Below are positions 36,138-45,184 of a stretch of DNA of 64,000 bases, one piece after another. The stretch lies in assembly GCA_021775455.1 (NCBI GenBank), contig JAJFHU010000015.1, positions 1 to 64,000 on the forward strand, given 5' to 3'. This DNA comes from Hyphomicrobiales bacterium. Lineage in GTDB: Bacteria; Pseudomonadota; Alphaproteobacteria; Rhizobiales; Rhizobiaceae. Position 1 is the first letter of the stretch. Each line of letters begins with the position of its first letter. The translations under genes were made by a program, and so were the position numbers. The notes below the pieces were generated by a model that searched no databases, was not told where the DNA came from, and worked only from the letters and a program-made list of their open reading frames with translations.

Positions 36138-37304
36138 ATGCCCGTAGTCAACCAAATGGCCGAGCTGCAAGATGAAATTACCGAGTGGCGCCGCACCATT
36201 CATGCAAATCCGGAGCTGAACTACGATGTCCACGAAACAGCCACCTTGGTTGCAACCAAGCTCGAAGAATTCGGTTGCGATGAGATTGTCACTGGTGTTG
36301 GCCGAACCGGTGTCGTCGGCGTCATTCACGGCAAGGATCAGTCATCTGGCAAGGTAGTTGGCATGCGGGCTGACATGGATGCGCTCCCGATTACTGAAGC
36401 CACAGGAAAGCCCTATGCCTCAAGAAATTCCGGGCTGATGCATGCATGCGGCCATGACGGGCATACGGCGATGTTGCTGGGTGCTGCAAAGTATCTAAGC
36501 GAAACCCGAAATTTTGATGGAACCACGGTGGTTATTTTTCAGCCTGCAGAAGAAGGTGGTGCTGGTGGTCGTGCTATGGTTGAAGACGGTCTTATGGAGC
36601 GATTCAACATTCAGGAGGTTTACGGACTGCACAATTACCCTGGCATGCCGGTAGGAGAATTTGCCATTAGATCAGGTCCGGTGATGGCTTCAACCGATGA
36701 ATTTTTTATCACGGTTAAAGGTAAGGGTTCTCATGCTGCATGGCCACATTTAGGCGTTGACCCTGTTATGATCGCTGCGCAGGTGATTACGGGTTTGCAG
36801 ACGATTGTTTCCCGCAATACCGACCCACTGGATCAACTGGTGATTTCCATTACGATGATGGAGGCGGGGACCGCTACCAACATAATTCCTGATACTGCCA
36901 AACTTTCGGGAACAATCCGCAGCCTCAACCCTGAAACTCGTAATGATACAATTGAGCGCGTTGAGAAAATGGCGAGAGCAATTTGTGAAAGTTATGGTGC
37001 TGATGCTTCCATAAAAATGGTTAGCGGCTATCCTCCAACGGTCAATCATGAAATTCAAACCGGGCAGGCCAAGGCAATTGCCGAACAGGTTGCCGGAGAA
37101 GACCGCGTGGACGGGAATGTGAGTCCGGTTATGGGAGGTGAGGATTTTGCCTACATGATGAATGCGAGACCTGGCGCTTTTATCTTTATGGGTAACGGAG
37201 AAACGGCAAGCCTGCATCATGCGGAGTATGATTTTAATGATGAAGCCATTCCTTACGGAACCTCATATTGGATACGAATGGCGGAAACCTTGATGCCGGC
37301 CTAA
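36138..37304 (+). CDS. M20 family amidohydrolase (hippurate hydrolase-like)
   Basis: 388 residues. Metal-site motifs: MRADMDALPI, HACGHDGHTAMLLG, QPAEEGGAGGRAMVEDG and a late GGEDFAYMM. The dimerisation insert has KGKGSHAAWPHLGVDP. This fits M20D aminoacylases that hydrolyse N-acyl amino acids with a di-metal centre. The start at 36138 has GAGG 6 nt upstream; 36126 is an alternative. Divergent from the carboxypeptidase gene and followed by a short GC-stem terminator. Cytoplasmic. Confidence 0.9.
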   Translation: MPVVNQMAELQDEITEWRRTIHANPELNYDVHETATLVATKLEEFGCDEIVTGVGRTGVVGVIHGKDQSSGKVVGMRADMDALPITEATGKPYASRNSGLMHACGHDGHTAMLLGAAKYLSETRNFDGTTVVIFQPAEEGGAGGRAMVEDGLMERFNIQEVYGLHNYPGMPVGEFAIRSGPVMASTDEFFITVKGKGSHAAWPHLGVDPVMIAAQVITGLQTIVSRNTDPLDQLVISITMMEAGTATNIIPDTAKLSGTIRSLNPETRNDTIERVEKMARAICESYGADASIKMVSGYPPTVNHEIQTGQAKAIAEQVAGEDRVDGNVSPVMGGEDFAYMMNARPGAFIFMGNGETASLHHAEYDFNDEAIPYGTSYWIRMAETLMPA

Positions 37305-37317
37305 TCCGGCTTTTCTT
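37295..37317 (+). terminator. Probable terminator overlapping the M20 stop codon
   Basis: GCCGG-CCTAAT-CCGGC, then TTTTCTT. The stem is only 5 bp but all G-C; the M20 stop codon (37302-37304) lies in the loop. Confidence 0.6.
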
Positions 37318-37512
37318 GTATTTCGTTGTGATCCAAATTCGGCTATAACGTCTTCAAATTTCAGTCAATTGTTGCGCAAAAGCATCAACTTAAGGGAAAT
37401 TGGCCGGGAACCTTCGAATATTTGGGTAATGATTGTCTTATTGTTTGACTCTTGCACCCAACAGCAAGATATTCGGGCCAGAAATTTCGGTACCGATAAA
37501 TTGCACATATCA

Positions 37513-38847
37513 ATGGTCAATATGTTGAAACTTCTTGGAAATTTCCGCGAATTGCGCGTTTTTTGCGGATTGCTCGGAGCAGTTTTATTGCTTCCCGGCA
37601 TCATTGGCGCGTCGGTGAGCCCGGTATCTGCCCAAGAAATTACATTCGAAGAAATTCTGCACAACCCAAATGATATTCAGTTGAATTTGGAGTATGCGCG
37701 GCAGGAAGTCGCCAGCGGTCGCTTGCAACAAGCCGCTTCCGCCCTTGAACGAATACTTTTGCAAAAACCTAACTGGGATTCAGTTAGGCTGTTTTACGGT
37801 ATTGTTTTGTATCGACTTGGGGACATGCAGGGCGCAGAACGGGAATTGACCCTCCTGGAGGGACGCGGATTATCACCATCTCAGGAAAAGGACCGGATCA
37901 AGTATTTGGCGCGCACCCGGCATGAAAATTCTGATACAAGAATTTCTTCCCAAATCACCGTTGGAGGTCGACTGGACACCAATCCCGGTCGAATTTCGAG
38001 CGATCCCGCCTTTCAAACACCGGGCCTCGATGAAGAAGATGATGTTGCAGTGACTGCTTCCACGCAGTTCAGGGTGGAGTCGAACATTCCTACCGGCCAG
38101 GGAGATTACTGGTTTTTCCAGTCAAATTCCAATATAACGGAATTCAAGGATACGGAAAATGCTGACCTGTTTTTGTCCAAGGTTCAGACAGGATTTGCGT
38201 TTCACGGCAAAGACGTAAAATTCGTTCCATACGCCTTTTTCGGAAAGTCGCTGCTTCAACATGAAAACTTTCGCAACAGCTGGGGAGCAGGTGCGAGGGG
38301 CTATTGGGCGATTAATCCTCAGATAGAATTGTTTGCGGCGGGTGAATATGCCGACCAGAATTACCACCTTACCTCATTCAGCCCCGTGGGCAGTCAACGT
38401 GATGGAACAAAGGTAACTGGACGAGGTGGAATAATCTGGCGACCCACAGACTCGCAGAAATTTACCTTCGAAGGGAAGGTTTCGCGTAAAGACGCAAGTT
38501 TTGACGGGTTTTCTTACGATCATTATTCGATCGAGGTGAAATCACTCACGCTTTTTGGAGAAGGTCGGTTTTTGACTCTGACAGCCCACCATTCAGATAC
38601 GCAATATGATCAACCGGATTTGTTCAATTCATTCAGTATTACCCGTCAGGATGATCGACTGTATGCCCGAGCAGCGGTCGGAGCACCTTTACAAACTCTG
38701 CTTCCGGATTTTGAATTGCCGGAGTTGCTGGAGGATATTGTTGCGCAGGTTGGCGTGAACTGGACCAAACAAGATTCTACGATCAATACACTGGATATTG
38801 AAAATCTGTCCGGCGACATCATGTTCACAAAGCGGATTGAGTACTAG
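37513..38847 (+). CDS. TPR-containing outer-membrane beta-barrel protein
   Basis: 444 residues from the ATG at 37513, giving a signal peptide ending near SAQ; the frame is open from about 37369. After the signal, residues ~30-125 hold TPR-like helices (NLEYARQEVASGRLQQAASALERIL, given here by its ends; WDSVRLFYGIVLYRLGDM). From about residue 140 on there are alternating beta strands rich in Tyr/Phe/Gly, typical of an outer-membrane barrel. This resembles 'surface lipoprotein assembly modifier'-like proteins (DUF560). The FecR-domain gene follows 16 nt later. Confidence 0.7.
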   Translation: MVNMLKLLGNFRELRVFCGLLGAVLLLPGIIGASVSPVSAQEITFEEILHNPNDIQLNLEYARQEVASGRLQQAASALERILLQKPNWDSVRLFYGIVLYRLGDMQGAERELTLLEGRGLSPSQEKDRIKYLARTRHENSDTRISSQITVGGRLDTNPGRISSDPAFQTPGLDEEDDVAVTASTQFRVESNIPTGQGDYWFFQSNSNITEFKDTENADLFLSKVQTGFAFHGKDVKFVPYAFFGKSLLQHENFRNSWGAGARGYWAINPQIELFAAGEYADQNYHLTSFSPVGSQRDGTKVTGRGGIIWRPTDSQKFTFEGKVSRKDASFDGFSYDHYSIEVKSLTLFGEGRFLTLTAHHSDTQYDQPDLFNSFSITRQDDRLYARAAVGAPLQTLLPDFELPELLEDIVAQVGVNWTKQDSTINTLDIENLSGDIMFTKRIEY

Positions 38848-38863
38848 GGAAACTGGAAGCGAA

Positions 38864-39832
38864 ATGATGAGCACAAAATTCCCTGACCACAGGAAAAAAG
38901 ATTTCCGGATGCCGTTGTATCGGCGGCATGTGACGGTTTTGGCATTGTCTACAGCGCTGTGCCTGTCGGCACCTGGGCCATGGAACTCTTTTACGGGTGT
39001 TGCGATGGCAGCTCCGGTTATCGGAACAAGTGCTGCGGTAAAGGGAAGGGTTTTTGTGACGACTGACGGAGCCGAAAGAAAGGCTCAAGTCAGCGATTCA
39101 ATCCGCTTGGAAGATACGGTTCTAACCAAGCAGGATAGCGCATTGCAGATATTGCTGCTTGATCAGACCACGATCACGGTCGGGCAGAACTGCGAACTGG
39201 TGATTGACCGGTTTGTTTATGATCCGGCGACATCGGTCGGCGAAATCAGTGCCAGTGTAGCCAAGGGGGCGTTCCGCTTCATGAGTGGCTTGATCGGCAA
39301 GGCCAACCCTACCAATGCCACCATCAATACACCCGCCGCGACGGTCGGTATTCGGGGAACGTTTTTTGAAGGCGTAGTTGGAATTGATGCGTTGAATTTG
39401 GCGCAACTAGCCGGACTGGATACCAGTGGTGCCAATCCGAATACTGCTTTGTTGGCCATTTTGCGCGGTCCGGGCAGAATGGGAAACACACTTGATCAGA
39501 CTGGCACAATTGATGTTTCTACAGAAGGTGGTTCGAGTACAATTCATCAGCCCAACTATGCTGTATTTGCACCCGGGAACGGGCTGCCTCCATCTGCTCC
39601 GTTTCCAATTACTGAAGCGATGCTGGCCTATCTCAATTTCTTTTTGCGTTCGACGCCAAATGGCGAAAGTGAAAATCCATTGGGAATTCAGACGACCGGG
39701 TCTCAGGAATCCGGGCAGGATCAGTTTGAAACTCCGCAACCAAATCTGGATGAAATCATAGAAGATCTCGAGGATGGAATTCTTGATCCGATTGTAGATG
39801 AATTCTGCAATACAAGGTACAAGTTCTGTTAG
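38864..39832 (+). CDS. FecR-domain secreted protein
   Basis: 322 residues. Start at 38864 (GGAAG upstream); an N-terminal basic region and hydrophobic stretch (VTVLALSTALCLSAPG) form a signal peptide. The FecR-like domain reads GRVFVTTDGAERKAQV, SIRLEDTVLTKQDSALQILL, DQTTITVG, then a repeat TPAATVGIRGTFFE. Despite the name, such standalone FecR domains are seen in secreted or envelope proteins, not only anti-sigma factors. Acidic C-terminus. Pairs with the TPR/barrel gene, so perhaps a passenger or partner (inference). A stem-loop GTTAGAT/ATCTAAC overlaps the stop. Confidence 0.8.
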   Translation: MMSTKFPDHRKKDFRMPLYRRHVTVLALSTALCLSAPGPWNSFTGVAMAAPVIGTSAAVKGRVFVTTDGAERKAQVSDSIRLEDTVLTKQDSALQILLLDQTTITVGQNCELVIDRFVYDPATSVGEISASVAKGAFRFMSGLIGKANPTNATINTPAATVGIRGTFFEGVVGIDALNLAQLAGLDTSGANPNTALLAILRGPGRMGNTLDQTGTIDVSTEGGSSTIHQPNYAVFAPGNGLPPSAPFPITEAMLAYLNFFLRSTPNGESENPLGIQTTGSQESGQDQFETPQPNLDEIIEDLEDGILDPIVDEFCNTRYKFC

Positions 39833-39889
39833 ATCGCCATACATCTAACGCGTGATGATGTATTGTTCACAGAGTTTCCAGTTGACTGA

Positions 39890-41086
39890 ATGAGTTTAAA
39901 ATCACCGCCACATGCGGCTCTATGCTGGGAGTATGGTGCCGGACTTGGGCATATTGCTACGCTGAAAACAATAGCTTTTGGTTTAAGAAGCGCAGGTTGG
40001 AAAACAACGCTTGCTGGCCCAATACAAGCAATGGATTTTGTTTCGCAATCATTTGACAGATTTGAGCCTGTACCAGGGCCAAAAGATGTAGGGATTGCAC
40101 TGCAAGAACCCCCCGGCGAAAAGGTTGCTTCCTTCAAACACGCGGTTTGGGATTTTGGTTTTCATTCGAGCCGGTATGTTTTTACCCGGTTGCAATTATG
40201 GCGACAGCTGTTTGAGAAGATAAAACCAGACCTTGTGATTGCCGACTACTCGCCAAACCCTTTGATAGCTGCAAAGGGCCGGATACCAACGATTGCTACC
40301 GGCAATGGCTACTCCTTGCCGCCTACAGATCTGAAGAAATTTCCACGATACCACAAGGTGCCGGACTTCATTGAAGAAAGCAGTTTGTTGGCTTCAATCA
40401 ACGAAGGCATTTCTCTGGCAGGTGGAAAGAATATCAAACATCTTCCGCAGATATTTGATGCCGATTTTCTGGCCTGCATTACGCTGGAAATTCTGGACCC
40501 TTATCATTTGGTCCGCTCTCAGCCCGTGTTGGGACCCTTGTTCATGGGTGCAATTCCGAAATGTAACCTAATTGCAAAACAGAATGTGATTTTTACCTAC
40601 CTTACTCATTGCAAGCCAGATGTTCTTCGGGCAGTCACTGAGGCACTGGTCAAGCTGGAAAGGCCAGTAGATCTTTTCTCGTTGCAACAAGATGAAATTG
40701 ACACTCGGCTTGTCGCGGGCAGCCAGGTACGTATATTGAATAGCCCAGTACCGCTAGCTCGAATAATCAGCGATTATGGGTTGGTGGTTCATCTCGGTGG
40801 ACATATGATGCTAACCGAAATGTTGGTGGCGGGTATGCCTCAAGTATTGCTTACGATCGATATCGAAAAGGTGTTGTTTGCCACTCAACTTGCCAGAAAA
40901 AATCTTGCAGTTGTGCACCGAATTGATCGGGACTACGATACATCTGCGATTGCGGAAACGATTACCAGTGCTTTCCAGGGAGATTTGCGGTCCCATGCGC
41001 AGCAATTTTCAAACCTGCACCCGTCTGAATGCCATACCGCTGCATTAAACCAGATCATCGATAATGCAAAAGCGCTGGTTTCTTAG
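39890..41086 (+). CDS. GT1-like glycosyltransferase (MGT/UDP-glucosyltransferase-like)
   Basis: 398 residues. N-terminal WEYGAGLGHIATLKTIAFGL is the GHv-type acceptor domain start, with a later HLGGHMMLTEMLVAGMPQVLL, equivalent to the HGG-x-n-TxEAL-x-GxP nucleotide-sugar site of GT1 enzymes. The acceptor is unknown. It follows the FecR gene by 57 nt and may be part of the same envelope set. The end overlaps the convergent LysR gene by 4 nt. Confidence 0.8.
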   Translation: MSLKSPPHAALCWEYGAGLGHIATLKTIAFGLRSAGWKTTLAGPIQAMDFVSQSFDRFEPVPGPKDVGIALQEPPGEKVASFKHAVWDFGFHSSRYVFTRLQLWRQLFEKIKPDLVIADYSPNPLIAAKGRIPTIATGNGYSLPPTDLKKFPRYHKVPDFIEESSLLASINEGISLAGGKNIKHLPQIFDADFLACITLEILDPYHLVRSQPVLGPLFMGAIPKCNLIAKQNVIFTYLTHCKPDVLRAVTEALVKLERPVDLFSLQQDEIDTRLVAGSQVRILNSPVPLARIISDYGLVVHLGGHMMLTEMLVAGMPQVLLTIDIEKVLFATQLARKNLAVVHRIDRDYDTSAIAETITSAFQGDLRSHAQQFSNLHPSECHTAALNQIIDNAKALVS

Positions 41087-41967
41087 CGTACAACACCATC
41101 CAATTTTGACATTGGTTTTACGAACGGCAGGAATGCTCGAATTAGACGGCTGTCCTTTCGTTCCTTCAAGAAGACCACTGATTCATCCATGGTCAGATTT
41201 GCACCTTTAATCCGAATTTTCACAAATGATGGGTCATTGCCAAACTCAGCCTCCGAAACAATACCGACACCGCCGCCATGCCGGACAATATCACGTACTG
41301 CTTCTCGACCTTCTGCCTCAATATGAGCGCTTAATTCAATATTCCTGGATGCAGCATGATCCAAAAGTTTCGCGCGTGTTTTTGAGCCCTTTTCACGAAG
41401 CACCAAAGGCATGTTGGCCAATTGTTGCAGTGTAACAGCATTACTTTTTGCGTGGATACTTCCCTTTGGAGCAAATGCGATTATCGAAGTTGAACTCAGT
41501 GGTAATATTTCGAATTCACGACTTTCAGATACGTCCCCCATCACACCAATATCAGCACGATAGCTGTAGAGGCTTTCGAGTACCTGAGCAGTATTGCCGC
41601 CATGTATTGACACAAAGACTTCAGGATATTTTTTCCGAAAAGGACCCAGAATGTGAAGGATATGATGAGTTGAATCGGCAATGATGTTTAAACGACCGGT
41701 TTTGAGGGTTCGTTCTGCATTCAGGAATTCGGAGGCTTTTTCCTCTATTTCGAACATACGATGTGTGAACTCCAGAAGTTTTTCTCCATGCTCGGTTAAG
41801 GTTACCTGTTTTTTGGTTCGATCAAACAAGCGGACATCATAATCGGATTCGAGTTTTCGAACCTGGTCAGATATGGCAGGTTGGGTAAGATGGAGCTTTT
41901 CTGCGGCACGAGAGAAGCCGCCGTGAACGGCAACATTATGAAAGGCTCTCAATTGAACGTAACGCAT
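41083..41967 (-). CDS. LysR regulator of 2-aminoethylphosphonate catabolism
   Basis: 294 residues. HTH at 2-60 (FHNVAVHGGFSRAAEKLHLTQPAISDQ, given by its ends; DVRLFDRTKKQVTLTEHG), followed by the effector domain (GRLNIIADSTHHILHILGPF; HGGGVGIVSEAEFG). It resembles the LysR type that sits beside AEP genes (PhnR-like) and is divergent from the Na/Pi transporter and phn genes. It probably senses AEP or an intermediate. The 211-nt intergenic region holds AT-rich dyads. Located next to genes that need induction, so I treat it as their regulator by context. Confidence 0.85.
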   Translation of the reverse strand: MRYVQLRAFHNVAVHGGFSRAAEKLHLTQPAISDQVRKLESDYDVRLFDRTKKQVTLTEHGEKLLEFTHRMFEIEEKASEFLNAERTLKTGRLNIIADSTHHILHILGPFRKKYPEVFVSIHGGNTAQVLESLYSYRADIGVMGDVSESREFEILPLSSTSIIAFAPKGSIHAKSNAVTLQQLANMPLVLREKGSKTRAKLLDHAASRNIELSAHIEAEGREAVRDIVRHGGGVGIVSEAEFGNDPSFVKIRIKGANLTMDESVVFLKERKDSRLIRAFLPFVKPMSKLDGVVR

Positions 41968-42032
41968 GGCGTAATTTGTAATCTATAATTCAAACAGATA
42001 CTATAATAAAAACTATCGTTTTGATTGATGGC

Positions 42033-42050
42033 ATAATATCGCGAGATAAT
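42033..42050. promoter_or_regulatory. Imperfect dyad, candidate LysR binding site
   Basis: ATAATATCGCGAGATAAT has 7 of 9 symmetrical pairs and a TCGCGA core. It lies between the divergent LysR and transporter genes, 66 nt from the LysR start. Nearby TATCG and GATAG elements repeat. A related dyad with TATCGAT arms lies upstream of phnW. Confidence 0.4.
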
Positions 42051-42067
42051 AGATAGTCTTGGTAATG

Positions 42068-42116
42068 ACTCACACTTGGGTTCTTAGTGCTGCTACTAAC
42101 AGAATCACAAGTGAGT
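42068..42116 (+). other. Long imperfect hairpin in leader of the Na/Pi transporter
   Basis: Outer stem ACT..CACTTG pairs with CAAGTG..AGT (2-nt bulge); inner stem TTCTTAGT with ACTAA..GAA; hexanucleotide loop GCTGCT. No T-run follows, so it is not a terminator. It ends 62 nt before the transporter ATG and may be a leader structure or simply an operator dyad. Confidence 0.45.
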
Positions 42117-42178
42117 TTGTGGTGCAGGTTTTGTTACTATGCGCACCATCCAATTTTGATTGAACACAAGGAGAGATA

Positions 42179-43846
42179 ATGCAGCTCTATATATTCGCGC
42201 TGCATCTGACGGCTGCTGTAATCTTGCTGCTGTATTCCACACGAATGGTGCGAACCGGTGTTGAACGGGCGCTTGGTGCATCGTTGCGCAATCTGTTCAT
42301 GCGGACCCGTCAAGGGATCTTACCAAACATTTTTGGCGGGATATTGGGTGCTGTCCTTCTGCAAAGTTCCACGGCGGTCGCCCTGCTGGTTTCCGGGTTT
42401 GCCGCAACAGGTGTCATGGGTGTCACAGGCTCCCTTGCTGTAGTTCTCGGTGCAGATTTTGGCACTGCGATAGTCGTTCAGTTTTTGAGTTTGAAATTGA
42501 CCGGACTTATTCCTGTGTTACTGGCCATCGGTGGCATATTGTTCCTCAAGTTCGAAGGTCGCACGACAAAGCAAGTTGGGCGGATCTTGATGGGGGTCGG
42601 CTTCATTCTGCTATCCTTGAAAATGATTGGTGATGCAACTACGCCAATACGTGAAAGTACCTTCCTGCCGGCGATTGTAAGCTATCTCAGCGAAGATGCC
42701 TTTAGTGCATTTCTGGGGGGTGCTGCACTTACGTTTCTTTTTCATTCCAGCGTTGCTGCAGTTCTACTTTTTGCAACATTTTGTGCGTTAGGTGTTTTGC
42801 CAATTGTAGCTGGTATATCGCTGGTGTTGGGAGCGAATGTAGGCGGTGGATTAATTGCCGTTTGGCTAACCCGAACGTCTCACATAAAGGCTCGCCGGAT
42901 AACGACCGGAAATTTAATCATTCGGACCGGGGGTGCGGTTGCAGCGCTTATTGCTCTGCAATTTTATGATCTTCCCTATGAGGAATTTGGTAAAACTGCT
43001 GAACGACAACTTGTGAACTTTCACTTCTTATTCAACGCAGCTCTCGTTGTCGTGTTTTTGCCACTGGTTATCCCGATCGCCAATTTCGTGAAAAAACTGA
43101 TTGTTGATACGGAAGACGACAATGGAACACTGGTGCGCATGAGCGCGCTCAATCGGGATGTCATTGATCGGCCTAATTTGGCACTTGCCAGTGTTACCCG
43201 CGAACTCTTGAGGATGAGCGAATTGATTGATGTGATGTTCAAGCCGGTGATGGACATGTTCGTTGTGTCAAACCAGAAGGAAATGGAACGCATTCGCAAG
43301 ATGGATAAGGACATCAACCAGATCCATACAGATATCAAGCTGTACATAGCTGAGCTGAACAAAGATGGATTACTTGCCGATCACGCCCAGCGCGCATTGC
43401 AGCTCAGTAACTTTGCAATAAGCCTTGAACGGGTTGGCGATCTTATCACCAAGGATTTGCTTAGACTTGCTTCGGAAGTTCATGAGAAGCGCCTGAGCTT
43501 TTCAGAGGAGGGTTGGGGTGAGCTAACCAGCCTGCATGATCGCGTAACCACAAACATTCAGTTGGCTTTGAATGTGCTGGTGTCAGAAGATCTGGATTCA
43601 GCCCGGCAACTTGTGAAAGAGAAGAAAATCATGCGTGATCTTGAGCAGGCAAGCCATGACAAACATCTTGATAGGTTGGGGCGCGGTGCCCGAGATAGTA
43701 TCACTACCAGCGACATTCACCTGGAAACGGTTAGGGCACTCAAGGAAATCAATTCGCGCTTTAGTGCGTTTGCTTACCCAATTTTGGAAAAGTACGGTGA
43801 ATTACTCGATAGCCGGGTAGCAAATGATGAATCCAATCCATCTTGA
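42179..43846 (+). CDS. Na/Pi cotransporter family protein with PhoU-like domain
   Basis: 555 residues. Two Na_Pi_cotrans repeats (LLQSSTAVALLVSGFAATG and FHSSVAAVLLFATFCALG, with the QSS signature) in an eight-to-nine-helix membrane part (1-305), then a C-terminal PhoU-like helical domain (about 335-545). AAGGAGAG upstream of the ATG is a strong ribosome site. Characterised bacterial NptA/YjbB homologues can import or export phosphate; YjbB exports it. Next to a phosphonoacetate hydrolase that releases phosphate, an export or relief role is plausible but inferred. It leads the rightward phn gene set. Confidence 0.85.
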   Translation: MQLYIFALHLTAAVILLLYSTRMVRTGVERALGASLRNLFMRTRQGILPNIFGGILGAVLLQSSTAVALLVSGFAATGVMGVTGSLAVVLGADFGTAIVVQFLSLKLTGLIPVLLAIGGILFLKFEGRTTKQVGRILMGVGFILLSLKMIGDATTPIRESTFLPAIVSYLSEDAFSAFLGGAALTFLFHSSVAAVLLFATFCALGVLPIVAGISLVLGANVGGGLIAVWLTRTSHIKARRITTGNLIIRTGGAVAALIALQFYDLPYEEFGKTAERQLVNFHFLFNAALVVVFLPLVIPIANFVKKLIVDTEDDNGTLVRMSALNRDVIDRPNLALASVTRELLRMSELIDVMFKPVMDMFVVSNQKEMERIRKMDKDINQIHTDIKLYIAELNKDGLLADHAQRALQLSNFAISLERVGDLITKDLLRLASEVHEKRLSFSEEGWGELTSLHDRVTTNIQLALNVLVSEDLDSARQLVKEKKIMRDLEQASHDKHLDRLGRGARDSITTSDIHLETVRALKEINSRFSAFAYPILEKYGELLDSRVANDESNPS

Positions 43847-43856
43847 AAACTTATGT

Positions 43857-43881
43857 ATCGATATAAATTATCGATTTTTCA
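43857..43881. promoter_or_regulatory. Perfect 7-bp inverted repeat before phnW (operator or terminator)
   Basis: ATCGATA-TAAAT-TATCGAT at 43857-43875, followed by TTTTC. It lies 66 nt upstream of the phnW ATG and just after the transporter stop. The arms match the TATCG motif in the LysR promoter region, which favours an operator; the T-run behind an AU-rich stem also allows a weak terminator. Confidence 0.5.
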
Positions 43882-43941
43882 TATACAACAGCAACGCCTA
43901 AAGATGAATGCAGATTTTATTAGTCACGGGAGTTCTGTTAG

Positions 43942-45144
43942 ATGACTGCTCAACGGGAAAACCAGGTGTTCGACATGATAGAAGCGCCGAGGTTGGGTGA
44001 GCCATATCTACTTACGCCAGGGCCGTTAACAACCGCATACGGCGTCAAGGAAGCCATGCTCCGGGACTGGGGTTCCAGAGATGGAGACTTCATTGCCATG
44101 ACTGCCGAAATGCGTGAGCGAGTCCTTGAAATTTCAGGCCTGAGTGCACCGGAGTATGATTGCGTTCCGATGCAGGGAAGTGGAACCTTTGCAGTCGAAG
44201 CCATGCTGGGTTCATTTCTTCCACGTGATGGAAAGGCTTTGGTGTTGGCCAATGGCGCCTATGGTCTTCGCATTGGAAAAATCCTGGAGCGCATAGGTCG
44301 CGACCACACTTTGATTGACAAGGGCGACTACCTGCCGCCAAGGGGTGAGGAAGTGACAGCGGCGATTGCTGCTGATCCCAAGATTACTTACGTAGTGGTT
44401 GTTCATTGTGAAACCAGTTCTGGCATTCTCAATCCAATTGAGGAAATTGCCGAGGCAACAAAAGCGGCTGGATGCAAATTGTTTATTGATGCGATGAGCG
44501 CTTTTGGAGCAATTCCAATTGATCTTGAGCGCGTTCACTATGCTGCACTTGCCGCTTCTTCGAACAAGTGTATTGAGGGTGTTCCCGGGATCGGATTTGT
44601 CGTTGCAGAAACATCGGAACTGGAAGCAGCCAAAGGTAACTGTCATTCGTTGAGCCTTGATTTGCATGATCAATGGATCGGTCTGAACAAGGATGGCCAG
44701 TGGCGATTTACACCACCTACACATGTGCTTGCCGCATTTGTTGAGGCGTTACGTCGGCACGCGGCACAGGGTGGAGTCGTTGCAAGAGGAGCACGTTACA
44801 CTCGTAACCGCGATGTGCTGGTTGAAGGCATGCGCGCACTGGGATTTGAAACGCTGCTCAGTGAACACTGGCTTTCCCCAATCATCATCACATTTTTCTA
44901 TCCGGCTGATCCAGCTTTCGACTTTAACCGGTTTTACGACCTCATCCGGGAGCGCAACATTGTGATTTACCCTGGGAAACTGACTGTAGCGGACAGTTTT
45001 CGTATCGGCTGCATTGGGCAACTTGGTGAGAATGTCATGCGGGAGGTTATAGCCGCCTCTGCAGAAGCGCTGAATGAAATGGGTATTAAAGATGCTGCTC
45101 CTACGGAAGAGGCATTGGCTGAGCGGAAAAAATTATCCGCATAA
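43942..45144 (+). CDS. phnW: 2-aminoethylphosphonate:pyruvate aminotransferase
   Basis: 400 residues, fold-type I class V aminotransferase. PhnW signatures: YLLTPGPLTT, MRDWGSRD-like LRDWGSRDGDF, QGSGTFAVEAMLGSF, SSNKCIEGVPGIGFV with the Schiff-base Lys, and YPGKLTVADSFRIGCIG. It converts AEP plus pyruvate to phosphonoacetaldehyde plus alanine. GGGAG lies about 10 nt upstream of the ATG. Followed by phnA and phnY, the classical phosphonoacetate route. Confidence is high from gene context plus motifs. Confidence 0.93.
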   Translation: MTAQRENQVFDMIEAPRLGEPYLLTPGPLTTAYGVKEAMLRDWGSRDGDFIAMTAEMRERVLEISGLSAPEYDCVPMQGSGTFAVEAMLGSFLPRDGKALVLANGAYGLRIGKILERIGRDHTLIDKGDYLPPRGEEVTAAIAADPKITYVVVVHCETSSGILNPIEEIAEATKAAGCKLFIDAMSAFGAIPIDLERVHYAALAASSNKCIEGVPGIGFVVAETSELEAAKGNCHSLSLDLHDQWIGLNKDGQWRFTPPTHVLAAFVEALRRHAAQGGVVARGARYTRNRDVLVEGMRALGFETLLSEHWLSPIIITFFYPADPAFDFNRFYDLIRERNIVIYPGKLTVADSFRIGCIGQLGENVMREVIAASAEALNEMGIKDAAPTEEALAERKKLSA

Positions 45145-45184
45145 ATTCCACAAAGCTTGTTACAAATTAATACGGAACAAAATT

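Noticed and set aside
39828-39849. Stem-loop GTTAGAT/ATCTAAC at the FecR stop
   Set aside because: AT-rich 7-bp stem without a T-run; not convincing as terminator, only mentioned with the gene.
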